Source of the DNA: Aliikangiella marina
Lineage (GTDB): Bacteria > Pseudomonadota > Gammaproteobacteria > Enterobacterales > Kangiellaceae
Length of the DNA stretch: 64,000 nucleotides
Reading direction: 5' to 3'
Assembly (NCBI RefSeq): GCF_007004765.1
Contig: NZ_VIKR01000002.1
Coordinates: 248,001-312,000, forward strand
The first letter of the stretch is position 1; each line of letters opens with the position of its first letter. Shown in pieces: positions 55,681-64,000 of this stretch. The notes beneath the pieces are model-generated. The model made no database searches. It was given only the letters and a program-made list of their open reading frames with translations, and was not told where the DNA came from. The translations under genes were made by a program, and so were the position numbers.

Positions 55681-56757
55681 GTGGAATGGCTTCAGCAACA
55701 ACTGCAAACATATTTACCATTAATTTCTGAAAACAACCTCATTCAGGCTTCTTTAATCTTTTTGTTTGCAGCAATTGCATCAAAGATTGCACGAGCGATT
55801 ATAGAGCGGATTCACGTTCATGCTGCGGGTCGAACTGCCAATCCACTCGATGATCATTTGTTCGCTATTTTACAGCGCCCTGTTGGCGTATCGATTTTAT
55901 TAATCGGGACTTATCTCGCCTTACTCAAGTCACAGTTAATCGTTGACCAAATGCCGCTTGTTGAATCAGTGTTGGTTACTATTGCCGTTTTTTATTGGCT
56001 GCGATGTGTGTTGGATGGAGCGAGATTTTCTTTGAGACTATTAAGCGGTGATGAATCTCGTTTGAAAGTTGTTCAGAGTCATACATTACCGTTATTTGAA
56101 AATGTCGCTGTGATTATTATATATGGCGCTGCAATCTATTTTATTTTTGTCGCTTGGGATATCGATGTCTCTGCATGGATCGCTTCAGCAGGTATTTTAG
56201 GTTTAGCACTTAGTTTCGCTGCAAAGGATACCTTAGCAAACCTTTTTGCTGGTGTTTTTATATTAGCCGACACGCCATACAAAATAGGTGACTTTATTGT
56301 TCTTGATAGCGGCGAACGGGGCAAGGTCACCCATATTGGAATTCGCTCGACCCGTATCCTTACGCGTAATGATGTTGAGGTTACTATTCCTAATGCCATT
56401 ATGGGGAACACCAAAATCATCAATGAAACGGCAGGTCCTTCGAGTAAATACCGGATTCGCGTACAAATAGGCGTAGCTTATGGCAGTGATATTCCGAAAG
56501 TAAGAGCCGCGTTGTTAAAAGCTGCGAGCTCAATTGAAACGGTTGAAGCCGACCCGGCCGCTAGAGTGAGATTTCGTACTTTTGGTGACTCAAGCCTAAA
56601 CTTTGAACTCTTGTGTTGGGTCGCTGAACCGGTACTTAGAGGTCAAGTGAGTGACTTACTTAACGAAGAAGTCTATAACGAGTTCAACCGTCAAGGGATC
56701 GAAATACCATTTCCGCAACGCGATGTTAATCTACGACAGATACCGCCAAAAGAATAA
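55681..56757 (+). CDS. MscS-family mechanosensitive channel
   Basis: This 358-residue protein starts with GTG, 11 bp after nuoN. It has four N-terminal helices, the pore-lining MscS helix SAGILGLALSFAAKDTLANL (about 171-190) with DTPYKIGDFIVLDSG, and a cytoplasmic beta plus alpha/beta vestibule (about 200-345). It relieves hypo-osmotic pressure by opening under membrane tension. Its position suggests read-through from the nuo operon. Confidence 0.93.
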   Translation: MEWLQQQLQTYLPLISENNLIQASLIFLFAAIASKIARAIIERIHVHAAGRTANPLDDHLFAILQRPVGVSILLIGTYLALLKSQLIVDQMPLVESVLVTIAVFYWLRCVLDGARFSLRLLSGDESRLKVVQSHTLPLFENVAVIIIYGAAIYFIFVAWDIDVSAWIASAGILGLALSFAAKDTLANLFAGVFILADTPYKIGDFIVLDSGERGKVTHIGIRSTRILTRNDVEVTIPNAIMGNTKIINETAGPSSKYRIRVQIGVAYGSDIPKVRAALLKAASSIETVEADPAARVRFRTFGDSSLNFELLCWVAEPVLRGQVSDLLNEEVYNEFNRQGIEIPFPQRDVNLRQIPPKE

Positions 56758-56836
56758 TTGAAAACGAAAATTGATCAATTTGATCACAATGAAGTCGATA
56801 GTTATTCTTGTTGATCGCCACTAAATGGAGTGAGTA

Positions 56837-57673
56837 ATGAAGCTAGGTGAAGCCATTCAAAAACAAGTCATTCCTGTAGTCTCAGTCATCACTGCTTTTT
56901 TAGTCGCTTGGGTTAACTTTCAAGCACAAACTAATCAAAAGCTTATTGAAAAGCAAGAAGAACTCGCTCAAGTAAGACAACAGGAAATTCGCGAGCAACA
57001 AGAAGCTTTGCAACTTAAGTTACAACAAATTGACAGTGAAATTAAATTAAGCAGAGAAGAGCGAGAGGAACGAGAGAGTAATCAAGAATTTAATCTTAAA
57101 ATCTATGAGATTGTGACGCGTTCGATTGAAGAGCGGAACACGCAGAAGCAAGAAGCGGCGAAAGCTTTCATCGTTGTAATGGTAGAAGAACCACTACGCA
57201 CCTCGCTTCTAAACGTTCTGAAACAAGGCGGCGATGAATCTATTCGTGCCAATGTGAGTAAAATATTGCAGTCAGAGGAAAGTTTTAAATCTGGAACAGG
57301 CGCCGTCGTTCAGAAAACTTACGATGCAGTAGCAAGTTATGCCTGGCGAGATTGGGACTTTGATTTGTTTTACTGTGCTGCGTCCGGGCCACAAGCAAAG
57401 CTTCAAGCAGAAAAAATTGGTGACCGGTTAAAGGCAGAAGGTGCAGAAGGAAGAATACGCGTGAGAGAATTACCGGAATCGCTCAACGCGAAAGCCGGCT
57501 ATCGGATCTCGGGTTATCATATTCGTTACAATGAAGGTAATGAACTAGACACAGCACAAGCACTTAAACGTTTAGCGGATACAACACTGGGTGAGCAAAC
57601 GAGTTTTGAATTAAGCGTATCCAATCAAAAAACCAGTTGGTATTTGAGTGCTTTTGTGTGTCCTACCAGTTAG
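56837..57673 (+). CDS. membrane-anchored coiled-coil protein
   Basis: This 278-residue protein has one N-terminal membrane helix (about 11-30), a charged coiled coil (about 35-110, with QVRQQEIREQQEALQLKLQQ) and a C-terminal alpha/beta domain (about 175-278) containing WDFDLFYCAASGP, IRVRELPES and GYHIRYNEGNELD. The last part superficially resembles LytR_C/SPOR-type domains, but I do not recognise it firmly. It converges on the RND pump gene with an 18-bp gap. Confidence 0.75.
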   Translation: MKLGEAIQKQVIPVVSVITAFLVAWVNFQAQTNQKLIEKQEELAQVRQQEIREQQEALQLKLQQIDSEIKLSREEREERESNQEFNLKIYEIVTRSIEERNTQKQEAAKAFIVVMVEEPLRTSLLNVLKQGGDESIRANVSKILQSEESFKSGTGAVVQKTYDAVASYAWRDWDFDLFYCAASGPQAKLQAEKIGDRLKAEGAEGRIRVRELPESLNAKAGYRISGYHIRYNEGNELDTAQALKRLADTTLGEQTSFELSVSNQKTSWYLSAFVCPTS

Positions 57674-57691
57674 CTCCAATGAAAGCCGAGT

Positions 57692-60600
57692 TTATTTTTC
57701 GGGATTATCTTTCATGATGCTAACCAGCAACGCCGGTAAAAAACTAAGACTCAACAGCGTTGAAAATAATATACCGGCTAACACAATAATGCCGACCCCA
57801 CGATAGAGTTCTGCACCTTCTCCTGGAATCAATACTAAAGGAGCCAGTCCGAAAATAGTGGTTGCCGTCGACATCAGGATTGGCATAAGACGCTTATTAA
57901 CCGCATAGCGAACCGCATCTACCACTTGGGAGCCCTTGCTCTGGAGGTACTTCCGCGTTTCATCAACGATTAATATTGGATTATTAACCACAGTTCCAAG
58001 CAGGATCAAAAAGCCCAACATTGTGATCATATCAAAGGGTTGATGGAATCCTCCGAGCCCCAGGTTATTGAGTAAGCCACCAAAACCATTTACTGTAATT
58101 AAGCCAAGTAATCCGCCAGCCATGCCGAGGGGGACCGTTGCCAAGATAAACAAGGGAAAACGCCAATGAGTAAATATAGCAACAAGGAGTAGGTAACAGA
58201 GCGCAACAGAAATAACAAAGTTGCTCGATAGCGATGCACGAGTTGACTCAAGTTGATCGGCTGCACCACTGATACTCACAATAATGCCTTGAGCGATTTT
58301 TCCTTGTTGCCAAAGTGACGGTAGCATTTCGGTTCTAATTATTTGTTCAGCGGTCTCTAACGCGACGTCTCTTGGTGGGATGATATAAACGGTAACCGTT
58401 CGGTTGCCATCAACCCGACGAATACTATTACTCCCTTTACTGATTGATAAGTCAGTGAGCGCATTTAGTGGCATGACTTTGCCCGCCGGTGTAATGATGG
58501 GAGAGTTTGCCAACTGCTCGATATTCTGCTGATTTCCTGCGCTACTAAAGAGAAATATATCGACCTTATCATCTTCTAAAATAAACTCATCAACATAAGC
58601 ACCGTCACTTAATGCTGAGACTGAATAACCTAGCTCATTGCTCGAAAGCCCAAGCTCAGCTAATCGGTCCCAGCGAGGTTTAATCTCAATCATCGGTTGA
58701 TTGAGGCTTAATGAGCCCGGATCGGAGTTAATCTGTGGATTCTCGAACGTTTTTTCGGCGGCCTGATAAATGGCTTCTGCGGCTTGGTATAGCTCAGTGA
58801 TTCTTGGACCGGCTATGTCAATCGCGACAGCTCTGGTTCCGCCATCATTGCTAGAAATGATAGAGCCGCGAGAGGAGAACGCGCGCATCCCCGGGTAACT
58901 TTTAAACTTTTGAGTGATCGCATCCATCATATCTTGGATATAGGCATGATTGACCGGTGCACTAAGAAACCAAATACGGCTAACACTAACGCGCATATTA
59001 TAATACGCGAGGGGCGGCATCTCCGTTTTACCACTTAGGAAATCATCTTCGGAAGCATTTACATAACCATTAAAATAGTCTCGTAGTTCATTACCGATCT
59101 TTTTCATCTCCGATAGGTTGTAACTCGGTGGGGCTATCATCATAGAGAATGCTTTCGGTTCTTCGCCCTCCGGTAAATATTCTGCAGCTGGCATCAACCA
59201 GTACGCTGAGCCCATTACCAAGACAACGAAACCGACCACTGATAATCGAGCGACCTTTTTGGTTTGAATAAAAATTTCGACAAAGTTAAGCCACTTACTG
59301 GACAATTGAATTTGTTGAGACTCATCGATAGCCTCTTTTTTACTGACGTTCGCTAATGCAACAGGAACCACGAAAATAGCCACCAACATCGATACGATAA
59401 TCGCGGCCGAGATAGCGATGGCAATATCTGAGTAAAGTTGTCCTGCTTCTTGTTCGACAAACAGAATTGGGGCAAAAACAAGAACGGTCGTGGTGGTAGA
59501 AGCGAGAACCGCAGGCCAAACTTCCTGAACACCTTTGACTGCGGCTTCAAGTCGCTTAAACCCTTTTTTCTTTGCTTGCATGATACTTTCTAAAACGACG
59601 ATTGAATTATCAACGGTCATACCGATGGCAAAAGCAATTCCCGCTAGCGAAATAACATTAATGGTTCGATTAAATAATAACAATCCTAAAAAGGCAGCAA
59701 TGGTGCAGAGAGGAATTCCCAATACGCCGATAACAGTAGCTTGAGTCGAGCGAAGGAAAAGATACATGACAATGGTGGCGAGAAGTGCGCCCAGCGCCAA
59801 GTTAAACCAAACATTCTCGAGTGAAGTTTGGACATATTTCACATCATCACTTGTAAGGGTTAACTCCAACCCATTATGTTGCAACAAATCTTGGTTGATT
59901 TGCTCAACGACTTGCAACATCTTTGATTTAATATCAATGACGTTTGAGCCAGATTCGCGGCGTACAGATAAACTCAGAGTTCTTTCACCATTAAAATAAG
60001 CAACGCTGCGAGTTTCAAAATGATCAAGCTCAACACTCGCGACATCGCTCAGATAAATATTGGTATCGCCTTGCCGGGCGATTATCAACGATTTTAACTC
60101 TTCAACTTGATTAAAACGACCGATCATGCGGATCAAGTAGCGCTCTTTTCCTCCCTCAATGTCACCCGCTGAGGCATCTTTATTTCTTTCGCGTATTGCA
60201 CTTCGAACCTGGGCCAAACTGATGCCCCTCTGCGCGAGGCGAGAAGGATCTGCTTTTATTTGAATTTGTCTGGCAGAACCACCACCAACTCTCACTTCGG
60301 ATACGCCAGGAACGGTTTCCATTCGTGGTCGAACAAAGTCCTCGGCATAGTCGCGGATAAGATCCATATCAAGCTCTAAGGGATTGCCTGCTTGCGGGCG
60401 GAGTGTAAAAAACATAAACGCGTTGCTGGAAAAAGCACTTGCTAAGATTCGAGGTTGGTCGACATTTTCTGGGTAAGAGGGCACTTGACTCAATGCATTA
60501 TTGACATCTAATAAAGCGTCACTCACTTCGACCCCAAAGGGAAACTCTAATTCGATCGAAGCTTCCCCGAGCTCTGCATAGGAAGTCATTCGTTGCAAGC

Positions 60601-60820
60601 TAGGTAGGTTTCTTAGATACCTTTCTTGTTCGATGAGGATCTCTTTTTCGACGTCTTGGGGAGTTGCCCCCGGCCATCCTGTAGAAACACTAATTGTTCT
60701 GACTTCGAGATCCGGTATCATTTGGACAGGTATTTTCAATGCACCAACGATGCCGAGTATTGTGACGATAAAAACAATTACTGCGACGAGCGTCCCATGT
60801 TTTACAGCTGACTGAAACAC
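57692..60820 (-). CDS. RND efflux transporter permease (AcrB/HAE1 family)
   Basis: This 1042-residue inner-membrane pump uses proton flux to export drugs, detergents or lipids. It has two sets of six helices and periplasmic porter domains, an N-terminal KIPVQMIPDLEVRTISVSTG, and in TM4 AIGMTVDNSIVVLESI, which keeps the first aspartate of the AcrB proton-relay pair but has Asn at the second. The start is GTG, which shares its first base with the adaptor stop (TAGTG), so translation is coupled. No TolC-type gene is nearby, and the substrate is unknown. Confidence 0.93.
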   Translation of the reverse strand: MFQSAVKHGTLVAVIVFIVTILGIVGALKIPVQMIPDLEVRTISVSTGWPGATPQDVEKEILIEQERYLRNLPSLQRMTSYAELGEASIELEFPFGVEVSDALLDVNNALSQVPSYPENVDQPRILASAFSSNAFMFFTLRPQAGNPLELDMDLIRDYAEDFVRPRMETVPGVSEVRVGGGSARQIQIKADPSRLAQRGISLAQVRSAIRERNKDASAGDIEGGKERYLIRMIGRFNQVEELKSLIIARQGDTNIYLSDVASVELDHFETRSVAYFNGERTLSLSVRRESGSNVIDIKSKMLQVVEQINQDLLQHNGLELTLTSDDVKYVQTSLENVWFNLALGALLATIVMYLFLRSTQATVIGVLGIPLCTIAAFLGLLLFNRTINVISLAGIAFAIGMTVDNSIVVLESIMQAKKKGFKRLEAAVKGVQEVWPAVLASTTTTVLVFAPILFVEQEAGQLYSDIAIAISAAIIVSMLVAIFVVPVALANVSKKEAIDESQQIQLSSKWLNFVEIFIQTKKVARLSVVGFVVLVMGSAYWLMPAAEYLPEGEEPKAFSMMIAPPSYNLSEMKKIGNELRDYFNGYVNASEDDFLSGKTEMPPLAYYNMRVSVSRIWFLSAPVNHAYIQDMMDAITQKFKSYPGMRAFSSRGSIISSNDGGTRAVAIDIAGPRITELYQAAEAIYQAAEKTFENPQINSDPGSLSLNQPMIEIKPRWDRLAELGLSSNELGYSVSALSDGAYVDEFILEDDKVDIFLFSSAGNQQNIEQLANSPIITPAGKVMPLNALTDLSISKGSNSIRRVDGNRTVTVYIIPPRDVALETAEQIIRTEMLPSLWQQGKIAQGIIVSISGAADQLESTRASLSSNFVISVALCYLLLVAIFTHWRFPLFILATVPLGMAGGLLGLITVNGFGGLLNNLGLGGFHQPFDMITMLGFLILLGTVVNNPILIVDETRKYLQSKGSQVVDAVRYAVNKRLMPILMSTATTIFGLAPLVLIPGEGAELYRGVGIIVLAGILFSTLLSLSFLPALLVSIMKDNPEK

Positions 60821-61899
60821 TAGTTGACTCCTTGAATAGCCGCGGTCGAGTTGACTACTACTACTGTCTGATTATCTTTGAGAAGCTCGGTACCCGAGAC
60901 AACGATAGTCGCTCCCTTAGGTAAACCAGACACAGCTAACTTTTCAGCATCGCTTTTCAAAATGGTGATTTTGAATCGTTTAACTTTATCGCCGTTGACG
61001 ACGAAAATACTGTTACCGCCATCAGGGTGTCTTTTTAGCGCTGAACGAGGTACCCAGGACAGCAGCTGATTTTGGTTGGATAAATTCACTCTAGCGCGTG
61101 CTGACATCCCTGGAACCAATAGCTCATTGCTTGGCAGATCGATTCTTAATTGGACTGTTCTGCTCACTGATTCAGAAACCGGCACAATACTCGTAATTGA
61201 TAGTTCAAACTGTTTATTAGGCATCACGTCCGGTATAACCACCGCGGTCACTTTGGGCAGCGAAGAAAGTGTATTTAAATGTTCTTGCGGGAGGTCGACC
61301 AACAAACGAAGCGATTGGTTTGAAACGAGTTGGAAGAGTTGATTCTGTTGGCCTACCCATTCACCAATATCAACATGACGCTTTGCGATGGTTCCATTAA
61401 AAGGGGCAACGAGCTTGTGTCGCTTTACAATTTCTTTTTGCAAGGCAACCTGAGCTTGGGTGTTAGTCAATTCTGCATTAGCACTGGCTAGATTTGCTTT
61501 TCTCTCCGACAGTAAACTGTCGGCGACTACTTTACTTTTTGCTAGGGAAACGACTTCATCGTACTGGCGTAGGGCTTCTTGTTGTTGAATTTGTGCTGCT
61601 ATCTCTCGCGCTTCAACTTGAGCGAGTCTCAGCTTGGCCAAGGTATCGTCCAGCGATAACAAGACTTGCCCTTGCGTAACGGTATCGCCCGATTCAACGT
61701 AAATTGATTGTATCAGACCTGCTTCAAGCGGGGCTAATTGGGCGTCTTGCGCTGCGGCTATGGTACCACTTAACTCGAGTGAAAATTGGTGGGGGACTTG
61801 CTCTGGGGTTAGCACGTCAACTTTCACGGTCGCGCTGTCACTTGGAAAAGCGATAAACAGCAAAATCAAACAACAACTAGGCAAGATAATCTTTCGCAT
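60820..61899 (-). CDS. RND periplasmic adaptor (membrane fusion protein)
   Basis: This 359-residue adaptor has a signal peptide (about 1-22), split lipoyl halves (IYVESGDTVTQGQVLLSLDD and KLVAPFNGTIAKRHVDIGEW), an alpha-hairpin (about 85-155) and beta-barrel domain (about 200-280). It joins the inner-membrane pump encoded next to an outer-membrane channel. There is no lipid-anchor cysteine at the expected place in the mature start, so it is probably a soluble periplasmic protein. Confidence 0.92.
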   Translation of the reverse strand: MRKIILPSCCLILLFIAFPSDSATVKVDVLTPEQVPHQFSLELSGTIAAAQDAQLAPLEAGLIQSIYVESGDTVTQGQVLLSLDDTLAKLRLAQVEAREIAAQIQQQEALRQYDEVVSLAKSKVVADSLLSERKANLASANAELTNTQAQVALQKEIVKRHKLVAPFNGTIAKRHVDIGEWVGQQNQLFQLVSNQSLRLLVDLPQEHLNTLSSLPKVTAVVIPDVMPNKQFELSITSIVPVSESVSRTVQLRIDLPSNELLVPGMSARARVNLSNQNQLLSWVPRSALKRHPDGGNSIFVVNGDKVKRFKITILKSDAEKLAVSGLPKGATIVVSGTELLKDNQTVVVVNSTAAIQGVN

Positions 61900-62025
61900 G
61901 AAAGCCTCGGTTAATGGTCAATATGAGTCGGCTATTATGCCCCGATTGGTATTATTGGAACAGCGATATTCAGATTTAACTAGATGAGCCGACACTATTT
62001 GTATCAAATAGAATCGTAACAAAGC

Positions 62026-63459
62026 TTAACAACAAACCCGATTCCTACCGCTATCCTTTGCTCGGTACAAGGCAGAATCGGCCCGCGAAATTAGGGATTC
62101 TTGAGTTTCTTGGTTTTCCCAGCCTGCAACGCCAAAACTTGCGGTCACCCTTTTGAGTGGTGCAAAATCGGTTTTCGCTAGTGTTGTTCTTAGTTTTTCT
62201 GCGACAAGTTGCGCTTTGGTGACATTTGTGGAAGGGCAAATAATCAGAAACTCTTCGCCACCCCAGCGGCCCAGGTAATCATTGGTTCTTAGTTTTGCTT
62301 GGATAGTTTCGGCAATCTTTTTAAGAACGTTATCGCCCACATTATGGCCAAACTCATCATTTATCTTTTTAAAATAATCGACATCAAGCATGATCACCGA
62401 TAGCGGTGAGTGATACCGTTTACTTTTTTCGATTTCTTGGGTAAAAACTTCATCCATTTTTAAACGATTAAACACACTCGTTAAGGAATCTGTCACCGAG
62501 AGGAGTTCGAGTTTACTTTGCGATTCTTTCAACTGTGCATTGAGGTTTTTCAAATAACGATTCCACCAAATAAGAATCAGTAGCACAAGGACAACGCCGA
62601 TAGCGACTTGCCAATACTTTTGATAGTCGACATCAGGATCATAACTAACAACCGCTCCCTCACTCATAAACTCATCAATAAGGCGCGGATTAGTGGCAAT
62701 CAATGACTTTTCAAGAATACTGTGCAAGGCAGAGTCCTCTTTGCGCGTCGCTAGAGAGGCGATGTCATCATAGATTGATGGAAGTACGCCAACAACTTTG
62801 AGTTCTCGAACTTTCTCATTATTGAATAAGTTTGCCGCTGAATACAGTGAAACGATGGTTCCATAGACTTTGTTTTGTTGAATGTAGTCTATTTCATCTT
62901 GTACGGTATCAACATAAACAAATTCGATATTCGGATGCGTCTTTCTAATTTGAGTCACTGCGTAATTGTTTCTGAGCATCGCAAAAACTCTATCTGATAC
63001 TTCGTCGAGATCTCTGATGTAGGGTTCTTCTTTTTTGGCGACTACAACTCTTTTTATTCTGACGTATGGTCGAGTGAAGTTCATGAACTGACTTCTTTCT
63101 AAAGTTTTAGTCGCCCACGGCAAGATATCACATTTACCCGCATTTAGACCTTCAAGAGCATCCCCCCAGGGCAGTAGTTCAGTCGCTTCGAGCTTGAGTC
63201 CGCTTTTACCCGCGATTAAATTAACGATGCCAATGCTGGCATCATTACTCGCTTGTTGGATGACGTTGCATACCTTAAACACTCTATTGCTGTGAATAAG
63301 GGCCTTTTCCGCCGAATTGAATATTTCAGTGGTTTCTAAGTGAGACTCTTGAAAATCCTGGTTGCTACTCAACTCAACTTCTTGAGCGATGCTTTGGTTA
63401 TCAGCGTTCAATACCATGAGGCTAATTAAAGCGAATATGATACGAACTGCATTTATCAT
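62026..63459 (-). CDS. periplasmic-sensor diguanylate cyclase
   Basis: The start is placed at ATG 63459 (477 residues), giving a clear signal peptide (MINAVRIIFALISLMVLNA); a frame from 63537 is longer but less plausible. Residues about 45-255 form an SBP_bac_3-like ligand-binding domain, followed by a membrane helix (about 282-302), coiled linker and GGDEF domain (about 319-477). The active-site motif is GGEEF with an upstream RTND I-site, so cyclic di-GMP synthesis with product inhibition is expected. The ligand is unknown. It may link amino-acid-like signals to surface life. Confidence 0.92.
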   Translation of the reverse strand: MINAVRIIFALISLMVLNADNQSIAQEVELSSNQDFQESHLETTEIFNSAEKALIHSNRVFKVCNVIQQASNDASIGIVNLIAGKSGLKLEATELLPWGDALEGLNAGKCDILPWATKTLERSQFMNFTRPYVRIKRVVVAKKEEPYIRDLDEVSDRVFAMLRNNYAVTQIRKTHPNIEFVYVDTVQDEIDYIQQNKVYGTIVSLYSAANLFNNEKVRELKVVGVLPSIYDDIASLATRKEDSALHSILEKSLIATNPRLIDEFMSEGAVVSYDPDVDYQKYWQVAIGVVLVLLILIWWNRYLKNLNAQLKESQSKLELLSVTDSLTSVFNRLKMDEVFTQEIEKSKRYHSPLSVIMLDVDYFKKINDEFGHNVGDNVLKKIAETIQAKLRTNDYLGRWGGEEFLIICPSTNVTKAQLVAEKLRTTLAKTDFAPLKRVTASFGVAGWENQETQESLISRADSALYRAKDSGRNRVCC

Positions 63460-63607
63460 TGTTATTAAGGACCTTAAGTAATTGAAACGACTTGGCGAAT
63501 TTATTATGTCTGGGAAATTGGTATCTTTGTCGTACACTGCATCTTATGCAAAGTTTAGTCTAGTTTGACCATTTGTGGCGACTTTTTGCATGAATTCCAA
63601 TTCCGGT

Positions 63608-64000
63608 TTAGCCACTGAGAGACTTGATAGCTTTATCCATACCCGCCATAGTGAGCGGATACATTTCTCCCTCAACCAATTGAGTGACCATTTCGATACT
63701 GTAGGTGTATTGCCAGTATTGTTGTTGAACTGGATTTAACCAGACGACTTTATCAAATGTTGCTTTGAGCCGCTGCATCCAAATATAGCCTGGTTCATCA
63801 TTCATATGCTCGACACTACCACCGGCATGGGATATTTCATAAGGGGACATTGAAGCATCGCCAATGAAAATAACCTTATAGTCGCTTCCATAGGTCCTTA
63901 GCACCTCTTCTAGTGGAATATTCTCGGAAAATCGTCGCGCGTTGTCCCGCCATACATGCTCATAGATAAAATTGTGAAAATAGTAATATTCCAGATGTTT
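63608..64000 (-). CDS. CoxE-like VWA-domain protein, C-terminal part
   Basis: The frame runs off the right edge, so the N-terminal part is outside the window. The 131 visible residues include FIGDASMSPYEI (MIDAS-like region of a von Willebrand A domain) and WMQRLKATFDKVVWLNPV, typical of CoxE-like proteins. Members often work with MoxR-type AAA ATPases; none is visible here. Confidence 0.8.
   Translation of the reverse strand, partial: KHLEYYYFHNFIYEHVWRDNARRFSENIPLEEVLRTYGSDYKVIFIGDASMSPYEISHAGGSVEHMNDEPGYIWMQRLKATFDKVVWLNPVQQQYWQYTYSIEMVTQLVEGEMYPLTMAGMDKAIKSLSG

Overview
The window looks like chromosome of a marine-type gammaproteobacterium of moderate-to-low GC, perhaps near Kangiella/Aliikangiella and relatives. 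This rests on gene order and protein character, not on a marker-gene search: pcnB-folK-dNK-panB-panC, miaB-phoH-ybeY-corC-lnt and a complete 14-gene nuo operon with separate nuoC and nuoD, plus a TonB-dependent receptor and PhaR. There are no rRNA or tRNA genes, no CRISPR array and no intact insertion sequence.

Layout. 1-1430: tail of a membrane protein, a 15-bp tandem repeat, a DedA membrane protein and, convergently, phaR. 1886-5713: five exported proteins in one operon, including LpoB-like, COG3014-like and YcfL-like members; this looks like an outer-membrane/periplasmic envelope module and ends in a terminator. 5839-15240: a tight four-gene operon and the most unusual part of the window. 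It encodes a lidless Hsp70, a 1186-residue coiled-coil protein with 34 tandem 14-residue repeats, a membrane protein that looks like a dynamin-family protein with a degenerate GTP-binding site, and a J-like/pseudokinase/transmembrane/SUMF1 fusion. 15241-23652: accessory region with redox enzymes, a LysR regulator, a threonine-aldolase-like enzyme, a broken GIY-YIG nuclease gene bracketed by inverted repeats, small membrane proteins, a PhzF protein bracketed by direct repeats, and an S41 peptidase.

23636-29943 (minus strand): pantothenate synthesis (panB, panC), a deoxynucleoside kinase, folK, pcnB, an M17 aminopeptidase and ribA. 30091-40506 (plus strand): a lipoprotein S41-like protein, a small hypothetical, then miaB-phoH-ybeY, a TonB-dependent receptor with its own terminator placed inside the usually contiguous cluster, then corC and lnt. 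40800-55669: nuoABCDEFGHIJKLMN encoding respiratory complex I, with an odd 342-bp repeat-bearing gap between nuoI and nuoJ, followed closely by an MscS channel gene. 56837-64000: a membrane-anchored coiled-coil protein, an RND efflux pump with its adaptor, a periplasmic-sensor diguanylate cyclase and the end of a CoxE-like VWA protein.

The strongest candidate for an undescribed system is the 5839-15240 operon. An apparently active Hsp70 ATPase is encoded with three proteins whose recognisable enzyme domains (GTPase, J domain, kinase, formylglycine-generating enzyme) all appear to have lost catalytic residues. That pattern suggests a structural or sensory membrane-associated assembly worked by a chaperone. 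No function can be assigned from sequence alone.
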